The notes under the pieces are model-generated. The model was not told the origin of the DNA, ran no database searches, and saw only the letters and a program-made list of their open reading frames with translations. A stretch of 64,000 nucleotides of DNA, taken from NCBI RefSeq assembly GCF_030463535.1, contig NC_132896.1, positions 26,659,709-26,723,708 of the forward strand, given 5' to 3'. Position 1 is the stretch's first letter, and each line of letters opens with the position of its first letter. This document shows positions 11,510 to 37,660 of this stretch, piece after piece. Source of the stretch: Salminus brasiliensis (lineage: Eukaryota; Chordata; Actinopteri; Characiformes; Bryconidae). Position numbers and translations under genes: made by a program.

Positions 11510-11822
11510 CTTGTTACATTAACATACAGTTAAAATCCTTTTCTGCCATTTCCAATTCTACCATTTTTCTTATAACAGCAATGTTACAATACACGGTAGA
11601 TGAGATTTGCATGTATCGGAGAAGAATTGTTAAGTATTGCTAGTGCTAAGGGGAGCTATAAATTGGTGGGTTAATTGGCAATACCAAACTGAGTGAAAAA
11701 AGACAAATGGAGGAAAATAAATATATATTTCATAGATGCTCATGTACCATGTATTGTAACAATGCTGTTATAAGAAAAATGGTAGAATTGGAAATGGAAG
11801 AAAAGGATTAACTATGTAACAA
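11510..11822. mobile_element. MITE-like element with long inverted arms
   Basis: Left arm 11510-11598 and right arm 11745-11822 are inverted copies with few differences. For example, ccatttccaattctaccatt on the left pairs with aatggtagaattggaaatgg on the right. The loop of about 146 bp has no coding potential. The left arm carries a short extra stretch (about 10 bp) absent from the right. The layout fits a non-autonomous DNA transposon, but no clear target-site duplication was found. It lies between the convergent cetn2 and gcna 3' ends. Confidence 0.75.
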
Positions 11823-11906
11823 GGAAATCATCATGACTTGCTTAACTTCAATGCCCCCCTTATCTGATTCTATACAGATATGTGAAATATTTGAAAAATA
11901 ATTCCA

Positions 11907-11912
11907 TTTATT
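11907..11912 (-). terminator. gcna: Candidate poly(A) signal of gcna
   Basis: TTTATT on the plus strand is AATAAA on the minus strand, 416 bases past the gcna stop codon. It would end the gcna transcript just before the MITE-like element. Confidence 0.4.
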
Positions 11913-12327
11913 GAACAAACAAACAACATTTAAAAGATTTCTGAACATATAAAACACCAAACATTCAAGTCAAAGCAACCACAACCTCACAGTACAATAC
12001 AGACGCCACATTAAAAACATACACTGAAATGCAAGGTCTTTCAGTCATGTTAAACAATGATTTCACAGTGTGTTACTGGCCTTGTTTATGTGGGTGTCAT
12101 ACCAGTTCATTCTGCTAAGGATCAGAAGTGTAATGCCCTTCACAAAAAGCGGTTTCACTGAGGTATTCGAGACTAGCAAAAGTGGTTATCTGTAATCAGG
12201 TCCCCACCCTCCACACAACTACATTTAGAATGAGGGAATGCAAAACCAGACTGCAGACTAGCACTATTGCTCACAAATATGACATATTACACCCTATAGA
12301 CCAATGAGAAGATACCTGGGGCCAAGA

Positions 12328-14886
12328 TCAGCTCTGGCTGAGGCGTGTCTTGCTAGCAAAGTCAGCACTGAGCTTGCGCATGACCTCGGCGTGACTCTGG
12401 CCGACTAACTCCTGCCGAACCTGCCCATAGTTCTCCTTTACAAACGTGGCAAAGGGTGTAGGTCCACGTGAATTAGACGGGGTGAGCAGGACCAGCTTCC
12501 CAGTGCACAGGGAACACACGTACTTCTCAGTGTCCAGTGACTTGGAGTGACGGCCAATCCTGGGGATAACCACAAGTGGAGATTCATTTGAACATTCAGG
12601 GTTGAGCATTAAAAGTGGAGTGTTAAAAACTATTCATTGACGGTCTTGGCATATCATGCATTCACATTCTTTGCATAGTGAGACTTTTCAGGATGTGCCA
12701 AATGCAATGCACATGTGAACTATGTTTGCAATTAGCAGGGCCTGAAAAACAAAACAAGAGCACCTAATACTAATTAATGGAATAATCTACAACATAAATA
12801 TATATTTTTCTTTCATGTATTGTCCAACAGTTGCTGGCTGCTAAAGTTATCAGTCAATTTTCACACACAAACTGCAGAAACTCAGTCTTTAATACAAACG
12901 ATTGGAGACTTGATTGGAAAATTAGAGGCAGCATTAATCTTTTTTTTTTTTTTCTGATGATAATTATGACCTAAAACAGGCTTTAGAGAGCAGGCAGGTG
13001 AAGCCGTTTCAAAAACAGGGAGCTACACTCCTACACAAATGAAGATGAAACAAACCATTAAATTTTGGTAAAGAACCTTTAGACCAACTTTTACACTTTT
13101 TAAAAAAAAGGTTATTCACATATACATCTTCATTTACAAAAAACGCTCAAAGAACCCTTTGTAACACATTCCTTTTTAAGACTGTAGCTGTTAGTTGTGG
13201 CTGTTCTCGGTTTTCTGCTGTGTTCCATGTCCTCAGTGCTGCCAGCTAGGAAATATTTTGTGTTATTAGCACCTTGAGACCAGACTGGGCTCTTTGGTTA
13301 AAACATAGACTCTGAACATGATTAGGATTAAAATAACCATTAAAATAAGGGCAGATCAGATCAGATCTCGATCCTGTGAATCGAATTGGAACACCAAATT
13401 AATTCAGAAGGAAATTCCTCATTTTTCATCCTGTGTGGGTGGCTTGAAGCTATAGACCTCTCCTTTTGATGTCCTTGACTTATGGGGACATTTTTAAATG
13501 CAACACAGCTGCTTTGCATTTTAGACATGGTGCCACCAATTTCCAGTTGCCAGAGGGACAGGCTTGTTTCCAAATGGGGCTGCGGTTGTTTGAACAACAG
13601 AAAAGTGACATGCATGCTCTCATCTTTTTTGGGGGTTGCGTCCGGTTACTCCTATTCTAAAAGTTAGGTCCAGGCCCATTTTATATGTTTGTTATAGCAA
13701 CCATGATGGTGTTTTGTGCTCAAATTCACTAGTTTAGCCTGTATTGCTGCACAATGGATTCCCCAGTGTCAAAATGCCTCGACATTAGGAATTTGAGAGT
13801 TTAAATTCTGGTGACAAGGCACCTTAAAAAGTTATCAGTGGTATATTTGCCAATATTTATAAAACTGCAGCTCGTCAATATTAACCAACAGACATATTGT
13901 CTGCCCGTAGAAATTAGCAGTTAAACTGTTTAAATACAGTGTAAATATTTAAACACTGAGACTTCAGGAGAAAGTTGATGTTGAGCAATGAGGGGAGAGT
14001 TACACTTACGTGTTCTTGCAGCGGTTGCACTGATATTGATACTTGTAGTTAATGTCATAGCTGTGGCAGCGGGTGACCATAGGCAGCTCTGGGTGAGCCA
14101 GAGTGGCCTTACGGGCATAGATTTTCCAAAAAGGTCCGTGGCCGTCCCGCACGTTGTTTATCAGCCATGTAGCCGCATGGCACATCTCATGAACTAGTGT
14201 ATCCCTTAGCCGATCTGGAAGGAAAGGAGATATTAGCAAGAAATATGGCAAATCACAGCTGAAGAGAGTTGTCCCATGTACTTTCTATACTACTGTAAGA
14301 AAACCTTCACAAAGTACAATGTTCAAGAGTGTCCTGGAAATTTAAAATGCCCCATTCAGCTTCATAATAAGAATTATCCAATTACCTGCAGAGTCGCAGA
14401 CTTTAACAGACAGTTCAATCCGGGCATATCGTTTGCTGGTGATCCTCTCTTGCCCCGTGATGCAATACCCTGCCGTCTTCCGTAGCTTTGTATTCCAAGT
14501 GACTGACATGTCAGTAGGCAGCTGAATGAATTGACACTTTGAATTAGGACCAACATTACAAGTACAGGATTATCAGTTGTGCACTTCAGAAAGCACATGC
14601 TAACCTTGCTGTCAAACACACTGGTGTTATAGAGTTGATAGAGCTTCTTGGTGAGCTCCTCCTTGTTTTGCTTGAAGTTGCGGCAGTACCCAGAGCTGGG
14701 AACTGACAGAGACTGGAGGAAACAGCCGGGGGTTTTACACACAGCCACTCTGTCAGATATAGAAATAGAAAATCAGTATCACAATCACCCACACTATGGG
14801 CTGGCTTCCTAGACAAGGATGAAAATACTACAGGACTAGATTTAATTACTGTATGGGAAACTGGCCTTTTGAGTCTAAATAATTAA

Positions 14887-14923
<37 letters not shown>

Positions 14924-17900
14924 AAATACCACCCAAGCCTGGCTCTAAATATGTCATAGGCTTGATGTATCCACAAAAAAAAGACATTTAACTCAAGAAA
15001 AGAAATATAAACCGACAAGCAATGATCTTAAAGGTGCCCTAGAATGGAAAGCTGCATTTTTATTTGCGAAGTTAAATAAGCATAGTTCGGTACATGGACA
15101 TGACCTACTGTGAATCTCAAACACTTTTCCTTGAAATGCATATCCAGTACAACCAAAATAGAAAGTTAAAATGCATCAATTTCTTTACTCATTTTATTTA
15201 AGCCCCTAGAATGTACCTACACTAGCAAAAAGCCCTTATAGCCCTAAAGCTATACACAGTAAAACGCCAATGGGCATTTCAGGAAAATATGGGGTTGATA
15301 ATCATTGTTCCAAGACAAGCAGCACATCCCTGCCGCATGCAAGCATGTATCTGTACTTGGCTAACATCTAACCCAGCTACAACCTCAATAGCTAGCAAAC
15401 CAAGTGCTAAAAACAAAGCTATGCTATGGTGTGCGGCTCATGTGAGCGGTCACAGTGCTGTAAACCAGCCAATAAGATTAGCTCAGCATTTGTTTATGAG
15501 GCAAAGTAACAGGGTTGCAAATGGGTGTGTAAAACCACAACCATGTTATTTACAGATCAAATAACAATTTAAGAAACTTAAATGCATTCTATGACACCTT
15601 TAAAAACTGGCTGGTTATACAACACCAAGAACAGCAAAAGAATACATCTCAAATCAACTCAAATAAAGGAAAACAGCTTAAGCAGGTATACCACACACTG
15701 TCCTCTACCTGGTAAGGGGGGGTTCTCTAGGCTCAGTCTGGCTCATAGGTCTGCTTAAAGGAAGCTGTGCTGGAGTCTTGTTTACCAGTGATCCTTTTAC
15801 TGGTGCACGGTCACGCTCTCTCTGACCTTTCACTGATGGGGTCACAGAGGCTGTTGCAGCTTTAGGCTCTATACAAGAGGCATAAGCAGAGAAACACCAG
15901 AAATAAGTTCACCATAACATACATACATACACACACATATATATATATATATATATAAACTGACTGTACACAATGCAAACCAAAACTTTCCAATTGAACC
16001 TAGGTTTAATATGGATGTCAATGACCTCACCTGCTGGGTGCTTGGGAGAAGCTTGAGCGCTACTGCTTCCTAACTTCTGATTCTTCCTGATGCGGTCCAG
16101 CAAGGACTGGAACTCGTCTTCCGAGCTGCCAGAGTTGTCACGCCACCCAGATTGTGTGGGAGGTGCTGAGGAAGGCGGGAGTGTGTGGACAGGAGTAAGA
16201 GGAGAGGGAAAGCGAGAGGTGCTCCTGGGTTCATATTCTTTACTGGAAACGTCCTTCTCCTGTGAGGAAGGTCTGCTTGTTTCCTGGCTTGCAGGCCGAC
16301 TGTGCCGTGACCTCCAGGTGCTTTTGATAACTATGTCACTGTCGTCATCACTGTCGCTGAGAAAGACTGGGGAGTTGTACTGAGAGAGGGGTTGCTTTTC
16401 CAGCCTCTGCACAGACCTGGGGGTTTTGGGTGTCTTTGCTTTGGGTGGAAAAGAAAAAGTATGTTGCTTTACAGAGACTTTATTTTGATATTTTATTCAC
16501 ATTCAGGTTTAACTTTAAACGGCAAGTATGAGGTATGTTTGTACTAACATGCACATTACCAGCCTGGGCTGCTACCCAAGCTAGCCCTTGCAGACCCTGC
16601 TACAATCTCTTCAGCTAGCTAACAGCACAACATACTAACTGGACTCAAAAAGGACAGGTATCCAGTAAGACAGTAAAAAACCCGTTCCTCCTCCCTAATA
16701 AAGAATTTATAAAACATCCTGTAAATTCCATCCTCTACCTTGTTCACATGTCACTGACAAGTCTGCGCAACATTTCACCACCCTGTTACCTCCTGTTTAA
16801 CCCTGTTATCTATTATTTGGGTCCACATAACTAGAACACACTAGAACTTGACAGTTCCATTGTGTTCTATTGTACAAAGCAAGACTACCAGATTTATAAA
16901 CTACAGCTACAGATTTTCTAAAGGTTACCTTTAGAAATGGGTGGCTTCTTCTTCTCAACAACAAAGTCATCATCGGATTCATCCACTATGAATTGTTTAA
17001 GGCTGTAGAATAGAATAAAACAGCGAATCATAACCTTGTAAAAAAAACAAAAAACAAAAAAAAACACAAACCCAAAACAAACACACACAGAGAAGTGCAG
17101 CTCTCACTGACCTGTCATCACTTCCACTCCCAGAATGCAAGCTGAGCTTAGCCTTCGGTGTTTTGACACGACTGAGAACTATGGAAAAAAAAAAAAGGTT
17201 TACATACCTCCAAACTACAGCAGTCATAACACAGTTTAACCAAAATCTCCATAAATATTGTTTTACTTACAGTTTTCAAAACAGTCATCACTGTCTGAGG
17301 ATGAAACACAAATGGGCTCCCTAAAGAGAGCGAGAGTAAGTAAATACAGACCAACCTAAATCAATACTTTCACATTTGCAAACACCAGGTCAGACTCCAC
17401 CCTAACCACAGCACAGCTATTGGCTTCTGAGCAGCACAAGCAGGGGTGCAAGTTTGGTCTGACAAGTAGGTGGATGGGCGACCAACAACGGTTGGCAACA
17501 GCTGATATACAGAACAGCCAGCCAGAAACAGAAATGTTAAAAATGAGACATTTGGGATAACTCTCTTAATTTGGCTACTCTAACAAATACATATGAATGC
17601 AGTGATGATAAACCATACACAGCCCCCCAAAATGATCTTATACTAAATCAAAAAGTCAAGTCAAGTGGGTTTTATTGTCATTTCAACTACATACAGAGTA
17701 CACAGTGAAACGAAACAACGTTCCTCCAGGACCATGGTGCAACATAGACAGTGCATACAAGACACAAGTGCAACACAAACAAACAAGTGCGGACAGACAA
17801 CACAACACAGTACAGACCAGAGAATAATAAATAATGACGGTAGTGTGCAAAATTGTGCAATGTGCAATAAATAGAGTCCAGTGAGGTAGTAAAGTTATTA

Positions 17901-19509
17901 GTGCAAATGCTTGTGCAAAAAAATGCTTCCCATGTTATCTGGGGTAAATGGTTGGTTGGAGAGAGAGAGGGAGAGTGTACATGTACCAGAAAGACAGGTA
18001 GGGACATGTCCCTATGTCCCCCTGCCCCTCCCCTGAAACTGCACCATTGACCACAAGAGACCAAAGCACAAATTGCTTCAACAGTTCTTCAGCAGTAAAG
18101 CCTGAGTGACGGTTTGACACTTAGACTTTTTTTTTTTTCCTGCCACTCTTTGTGACAATTCTTAAAATAAAAAACACTATAAACTGGAAATGACACAAAT
18201 AAACTGAATTACTAACTAAAGTAAAGTTTACTGACTCTCACCTTGATTCCTTGGCAGAGGAGATTGGTTTGGAACCAGTTTTCGGTGTAGCATTATACGC
18301 AAGAACTAAAAAGAGACAACAGGACATCATCACCATCACCATCACTACTGCTACTTAGGGCCGAGCAATAAATAATAAAAAATAATCAAACCTGGCATTC
18401 AGAACCTCTGATAGATGTAATCTTGCCCATGCTGATCATATACATATTTTTATCAATTTTATCCGATATATCCCCATTTTTCCCCAATTTGGACTGCCAA
18501 TTACGCAACCCATAATTACTCTCACTTTGCCTGTGTGAGGGCGGATCAGCACACGACCCTCTGACGCATGCAGTCAAGCTGCCCTTTTTAAACTGCTGCA
18601 GAAGCAACATTGCCGGGCAACCAATGCGAATGGAGCATACCTGGCTTTAACAAGCCTGCAGACACCAGTGACTGCCAGCACCACCACGAAGCAATGTGGG
18701 GGACAGCGCCATATACCCACCCTCTCTGGGCCTCGGCTGCCCATGGCCAGCAAAATTACCATGATTCGAACCAGCAAACCTCTGATCCTGGTGACCTCCC
18801 CTGAACCAGCCCGGGCCCATATGCATTTCTTTAAATCTGTTAAATCATGTATTGCCCCCTTAAAAACATACTACCACTTGTGTAACCCTCTCCAGTGTAA
18901 CTCCACCCCATCCAGTCAGTGACAGAGAAGCAACTTAAACACAGAGCCAACTGAGCAACCCGAGCAGCTTATCTAATCATTTATTAATCATGATCGAGGT
19001 AAAGTGTTTAATTGCGGTCACGTCACCCAGCATTTCTACTACTATTAACACTTTCATTTCCTTTCCTGCAATCAACACACACACGACTTACTCTGATCAA
19101 ACTCATCATCACTGGAGTCCAGATTTAAGTTTGTATTTCCCTTCCCATGTCGATTCTCTTTGCCAGAGCCGTCGCTGTCTGAGAGGAGTGGTTTGCGTGA
19201 AAGGTCTCTGCTCAAAGCAGAAGGACTGGCCACAGCTGGACGCCTGCTTTTCAAGCTTTTTCTTAACTAGGCAGAGAATAAATAAAGAACTGGCTTCAAA
19301 TGTCAGTTTTTGTCCAACAGAAAAGAATAGCAGAATCTCTCATATCTCAGAACTCCAACACAGACATACATCAACACTCACCATCAAAAAAAAAAGAAAA
19401 AAAGAAGAAGAGTACGTACCTCATCTTCAGCTCGATCAAGAGCACCAGGTTTGTCCCAGCCGAGTTTTTCAGCAACCCTCCGGAACAGCTTTTCAGTGCT
19501 GGGCTCCAT
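12328..19509 (-). CDS. gcna: Germ cell nuclear acidic protein, SprT-like protease
   Basis: GCNA (ACRC) protects germ-cell genomes from DNA-protein crosslinks. Coding exons, minus strand: 19509-19420, 19266-19092, 18305-18242, 17320-17271, 17178-17112, 17002-16929, 16438-16031, 15868-15709, 14749-14605, 14521-14386, 14214-14010, 12559-12328. They total 1,806 nt (601 aa) with consistent phases. Residues 1-30 form a short start exon (MEPSTEKLFRRVAEKLGWDK). Residues 31-360 are disordered, Ser/Asp-rich and carry repeated hydrophobic-acidic motifs. A conserved block at 365-456 (CKTPGCFLQ, TAGYCITGQE) leads into the zinc protease HEMCH at 465-469 with a third histidine at 482 (DGHGPFW). A zinc ribbon has CxxC pairs at 519/522 and 540/543. 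The catalytic residues are intact. The start is supported by the exon-1 acceptor and an exact phase-0 join to exon 2. Confidence 0.93.
14882..14922. repeat. (AAAT)n microsatellite in a gcna intron
   Basis: A tetranucleotide AAAT run of about 40 bases in the intron between gcna coding exons 8 and 9. A second, shorter TA tract lies at about 15,936-15,957 in the next intron. Confidence 0.9.
14930..15700. other. gcna intron, no recognised feature
   Basis: Intron sequence between coding exons 8 and 9. Several TAGCTA/GCTAGC words occur (about 15,360-15,420). No coding sequence or clear repeat was recognised. Confidence 0.55.
17655..17935 (-). mobile_element. Truncated non-LTR retrotransposon 3' end in gcna intron
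   Basis: The sequence begins caagtcaagtgggttttatt then gtcatttcaactacatacag, the reverse complement of a typical fish LINE 3' tail (gacaataaa). It goes on with many gtgcaa words (gtgcaatgtgcaataaatag). Orientation is minus, the same as gcna. Only the 3' part is present; no reverse transcriptase was seen. The right edge is approximate. Confidence 0.65.
18445..18830 (-). mobile_element. tRNA-derived SINE (family S1, copy A)
   Basis: Read on the minus strand it has a tRNA-like B box (tgctggttcgaatcatgg), then a body with ggttgcccggcaatgttgct, and an end tccaaattggggaaaaatgg. Two relatives lie at 45,365-45,665 (plus) and 58,660-58,925 (minus). It sits in the intron between gcna coding exons 2 and 3. 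Confidence 0.7.
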
Positions 19510-20334
19510 TCGCAGTCTGCAAACAAGGGATATCTTTTGTAAGGTGGGACACTCACCGTCTGCGTGAAGCAGTTCATTGTACACATCTCAGACATGCCTA
19601 CAACACAAACATGCCCTTTTCATTTGCTATTCGTGGCAAAGAGGTGAATCCTGAATCTGAGATTATGCACACAGATATGTAGGGGGCTAACTTAGTGAAA
19701 ATATACATTAGCTATAAAACTGCTAAAACTTTGCCAAAGCCACCAACAGTTTTCTGTGCTGCAGATTTTAGAGACTTTAAACTCTTCAGGCGTGTGAAAG
19801 CAATTCTGACTGGATGGCTAGTGATGGTTCTTCTACAGGGAAGCGTTTCACACCACGACACTCTGGATGAGCTTGTTTACATCTTAAAAATACCCATATT
19901 CTGCCTGTTTACAGTTCAAACGAGCCGTAGATATGTCTTAATACCTTAAAAACCAGGCGTTGATGAAAGTATAAACGTTAGTGCTCAGATGTTTGCTCCA
20001 CAGTTCGCAGTTGTGGGAAGTCTGACTTAAGGTGACATGGCTTTAGTGACTAATGAAGCTGGGCAAAGCGCAAAAGCACATGTACTAAACAGGGTGTTTT
20101 TCTATCTGCAAAATTGAATGTGAAAAACGTTTAGCCTGTTATTCAATCTCACATTTAAGCAGTTATATTCACGTATGGTTACATATCTATCTAGCTAACT
20201 GTCCAGCCCAACCTTAGCTAATTTAACCAACACAAGCTTCAGTCCTCACTATGTAGAGCTAGCTAGTTCAATTTCGACTACACCAACTTAGCTATGATGG
20301 AGTTAGCTAGCTACCTATCAGCACAAGAAAATAC

Positions 20335-20540
20335 CTTAGCAGTCAGAAGTAGGTTAAATTCAGCTATATTTCAGAAGAGTGAATGAATCTCATGTCGAAC
20401 CTGGAAACCACAAATATTTTTAAATTGACCTCCCCGGAAATGGTCACGACTTCTGAATACGTCTTTCCGGTGACGACTGTGGGCTCCGTCCGAATACAAC
20501 CCCACTTGCACTACCTCCCCACTGACTGCCTGCGCAGTGC
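20335..20540 (-). promoter_or_regulatory. gcna: gcna 5' UTR exon and promoter area
   Basis: On the minus strand CTGCTAAG|gtattt at 20335 is a good donor. It would splice over an 820-base intron to the acceptor just before the start-codon exon (19516). The upstream area (20,440-20,540) is GC-richer, with ggtcacgact and ggtgacgact half-CRE-like words. The transcription start itself cannot be read. Confidence 0.45.
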
Positions 20541-21850
20541 ACTTTCTATGTTTAAAGCAACGCTCCTGCTCCCAAACTGTGCTCATGAATACGTCCAACA
20601 CAGATTCGCTTGAAATTCTGGAAATTGAAGTGCTGGATAAACAGTGTACTATATTTTGGCTCAGAAGTCATCATTTGGCAACTCACGCAACTCACACTGT
20701 GCACTATCTAGGGTGTAGGAAGGGAATTGAGAGGAAGCCTTCCGAGCTGCGCGCTTCGATTATGCCTGATCTGACCGCCATACGGATCCACCGGTTAGTC
20801 CGCTCCGCGATGTATGTAGTGAAGCCAGTGTCTACAGATCAGGCAAAGTCGAGGACCGGCGACGTCTAGTAGAGGATGATAACGGCCTTGCTCCCTTTCT
20901 GTGCGTCTTAGATCCTCTAGTGTTCAGACGCTAGAGGGCGCTGCCGAGCGCGTTTGTGCAAAATGATAAAATGTAATACAAAAAATAAATATTTCTACAC
21001 AGAGAAATGCACTCAGTTCGCATCGCAGCACTGCAGAAAAAAAATCAAACTAGTAGATACATGCGATGGACGGTCAGTATCCGGATTTATCATTTTTAAT
21101 AAATTGCAAACTGCATTACACTCACAGTATTTACTAATACATCCACAATACTAGTATTCCCATACTACTGAACCATGCATATCACTTTGCCTAATTTGCG
21201 CATATGCACTTTCACTTGGGCAGTAGCGGCTCAGCAGGACAATTGATGCCATGTTTTGTGGGTCCGCAAGCTACCACTGTTGGGCCCTCGGCTGCCCACC
21301 GCTGCGAGCACGTGTTCTGTCCACTGTGTGCACGTGTGCGTTCACTGTACTGGCTGGTCTTCGCCATCTGCGCACATGTCTAGGTCATGTTTATGTCCCT
21401 ACTTAAATTATGCCCTTTTGCTCTTAACCTTTTAAAACTCGACGTCATACTGTTCAACAAGCACGTCATATAATCATGTATTTGCACGTTTGGATAGAAG
21501 CATTTTATTTGCTTGCACTTGCTCAATAAAAATAAAGCTTAATCTAATTTGGTGCATTTTGTGTAGCCCTATGCTGAGCAGAGCAGTCCTGTGGCACGTG
21601 CCTTCTGTCCTTGGTTTACAAACAGACACATGTCTGTGAGGCAAGATAAGAGACATGGAAAGGAGTAGTCTTACAGCCTGAAAAATGCAAATGCAAATGC
21701 AAAATTATGGAATCCACAGAAACATTGAGACCACAAGAAAAGCTCAGCCACTTTGACAAGGTGGTGTAAGTATCCACAGTTCTCATTCTAGTTAACCCCC
21801 GCCATAAAGAAACATACAGAATTTAAACCACGTACAACTCACATCGAAGG
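20541..21850. other. Spacer between gcna promoter and ogt 3' end
   Basis: About 1.3 kb with no gene recognised. It includes a CpG-containing patch (20,740-20,950), the CTCF-like site at 20,928 and AT-rich sequence after 20,960. A tacagcctgaaaaatgcaaa run near 21,672 repeats the word atgcaa three times. Confidence 0.5.
20928..20941 (+). promoter_or_regulatory. CTCF-like motif between gcna and ogt
   Basis: ACGCTAGAGGGCGC fits the CTCF core (CCRCTAGAGGGCRC type). It lies about 400 bases upstream of the gcna promoter. Binding is inferred. Confidence 0.4.
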
Positions 21851-21863
21851 TTTGCCACATTTC

Positions 21864-22733
21864 TTTATTTCGGTTTAAGAGCCTCACAGAACTTTTTTGA
21901 CAGGACATAAATAAAATGATTGACAGGAAGACAGCTTAGAAAATACTTACCTACACCTTTCCTGGTAAAAATAATAAAACAAATCAGCAAGTAAGGTCAA
22001 TACTGGGACAGTTTGCAGACCATTTTTTTTAGACTGTGTACTGAGAAGCTCTCCAGTCTAATTTGTCCATACAGACACTTTGAGCACGTTTTTATGAAAT
22101 GATACAACTGAGAGTTTAACGATAAATGACATGGGGGAAAGAAATCCAAGACGTGGGCAATTAGTGAGGCGGAAAAGCAATCATTTCCATCCACACGTCT
22201 TTACCACATCTATTCAGGGTCATGATGAACAAGCTAAAACAGATAAAGAAGCACATCTGCCAACTAAAAAGGCTAATGTTCATGTTAGCATGTTAAAGCC
22301 AATCATTCATTTTAGTAGCATGTCAAAGTTCCAAGGTCCATCACAGTGCCTCTGACCCTTGAAGACAAAAAGAAAAACCTTCATCTATAAACATGTAGAT
22401 CACAATTTAACCTAAGGGGACTCTTTAAGTCCCTTTCAGATTCCACACACAAGCAGAAGAGAGAAGCAGCTGGAGTGAAGCCAGTGTGAACAGGACTTTT
22501 GAGGGAAGGAGTCTCAGTAAAGGAGTTCAAGTGTTTCACTCTCCTTGCTGGCTCGCAGGAATGAAAGCTGTGGCTGGATGGTCAGATCATCATGATGGTG
22601 CTCAACTGCAGGCTCTATAGAGTCTCTGACACTGGAAAAAAAAAAATCTGGGGGTGGGGTGCATGGGAAGTTAGGTAGCTGACTGAGGGAAAAGGTCCAG
22701 AGGGGAGGGGAGGGCATGCGGCCACAAAACAGT
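21864..22733 (-). other. ogt: ogt 3' UTR with candidate poly(A) signal
   Basis: No coding sequence follows the ogt stop. TTTATT at 21,864-21,869 (AATAAA on the minus strand) would give a 3'UTR of about 0.87 kb. A cctaaggggactctttaagt stretch near 22,411 is part of this region. Confidence 0.45.
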
Positions 22734-36225
<13,492 letters not shown>

Positions 36226-36760
36226 CTCTCCCGTCTTCGAGTCTCGCCGAGCGGTCGTCAGGGTGCCAAAACAAGCGCGACGCTACCGACTCACAAATAA
36301 TATCTACCTAGCTAACAAATACCAAAGACGGCCACTACCTAAGAAATACTGCGAGTCAGCCACTCTGGACAGGCCTATTAAAATGTTTAACACGAGTCAG
36401 ACGAAATGCTGGAAGCCGGTCTTCGAGGAAGGCGACCTCTCCTTTCTTCTGACGCCGCCAGCTAGCTACAGCTAATGAGAGAAGCTAACCGACCCGAGAA
36501 GCTCAATTCACGTTAGCTAGGTTACGTCTTACGCGCACAAATACAACGGGTTAAAATGGCTGTTCGGTCCTTTTCTTATTCTTGTATAACGAAATGCAAA
36601 CCTACGGATATTCCGGCTCAAATTTGGTCAAACTCGATCACGCTACTGTTTATTTCCACCATCGCACTGACTGCTAACAAAGCGTCTACCGAAATGGCGG
36701 AATACGGGCGGGACTTCTTTTCGATATAAAAAAATAGACCGCGTTCTCCCGCTCTGACAG
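36226..36760 (-). promoter_or_regulatory. ogt: ogt 5' UTR and promoter
   Basis: Upstream of the start codon is a CpG-rich region with a GC box (GGGCGGG, 36,706-36,712) and two YY1-like words on the plus strand (aaaatggctg near 36,553 and gaaatggcgg at 36,691-36,700). There is no clear TATA box. The plus-strand open frame here (36,152-36,475) has no recognisable protein and is treated as chance. Confidence 0.5.
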
Positions 36761-37444
36761 ATTTAATAGGTGATGAGAAAACGTGTCCGCATTATTGGCG
36801 TAATATTAAAGTACGTCTTCGTTAATTATACTGGGACAAGAAAAAAATGAGAAGACTTTGTTTTCCCTTTAGAAAAAGCCTATTTTTCGTCTTTACTACG
36901 GCGGAGGAACATTGCCGCCTTCCGCTTAGGAATAGATATGCGGCTTTCGTTGTATCACTGCGCCAACCACTGCGGCAAAATCCGGGACGTTCCATCAGTG
37001 GAGGGAGGGGGTTACTGCACTCCTCCCGCGGTTTTCTGAGGGCGATAATAATTTCTATTATAACCGATATTTACGTACCGATATTAAAGGTTTTTCTACC
37101 GAAAATGGGAACAATGAGACACGAGTGTATTACAACATAGAAAACAGCCTAATAAGCACACACTTTATTAATATATTGTTTTATTACTATTAACCCTATA
37201 TAATAGGGCTTTATGCAGTTCATTTACAGTAAAGAACAGTAAAAACATTTTAGCTATTTCAAAGTATAAATGACAAATAACAAGACATTCCTTTAGCAGA
37301 CAACAAAATGTTTTTTGTGGGTTTTTTTTACTTGTTTGGATGTTCTTTGTTTGTTTGTTTGTTTTTTGCTTTAAATGTTTTTTATTATTTACAACAAAAT
37401 GTACTGTATTGACAATTGTGATATAAGCCACACAATATTATAAT
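36761..37444. other. Unique sequence upstream of ogt
   Basis: GC-richer up to about 37,050 (possible distal promoter, gcggcaaaatccgggacgtt near 36,971), then AT-rich with a (TTTG)n run at 37,345-37,365. No gene seen. Confidence 0.45.
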
Positions 37445-37660
37445 TCAATTTAATTAAAATGTATTTATATTGCCCCTTTTACAACGAATATCACAAAGCA
37501 GCTTTACAGAGATCCGGGCCGAGTCTCTTTTGAGCAAGCCAGTGGCAACAGTGGCAAGAAAAAACTCCCTCAGACCAAGAGGAAGAAACCTGGAGAGGAA
37601 CCATGACTCAAAAGGGGAACATTTGAGTCATTAGGAAGATTAGTCTTTTTGAGGATGGGC
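37445..37660 (+). repeat. Interspersed teleost repeat
   Basis: The run includes aaagcagctttacagagatc, ggcaagaaaaaactccctca and gaagaaacctggagaggaac. This wording recurs across fish genomes in dispersed repeats, recognised from memory. Class not assigned. Confidence 0.5.

Noticed and set aside
11599-11744. Octamer-like word (atttgcat) in the loop of the inverted-repeat element
   Set aside because: A single 8-base match in AT-rich sequence is expected by chance.
18990-19682. 230-codon plus-strand frame
   Set aside because: Overlaps gcna exons 1 and 2 in antisense, composition is low complexity in parts, and no family resemblance.
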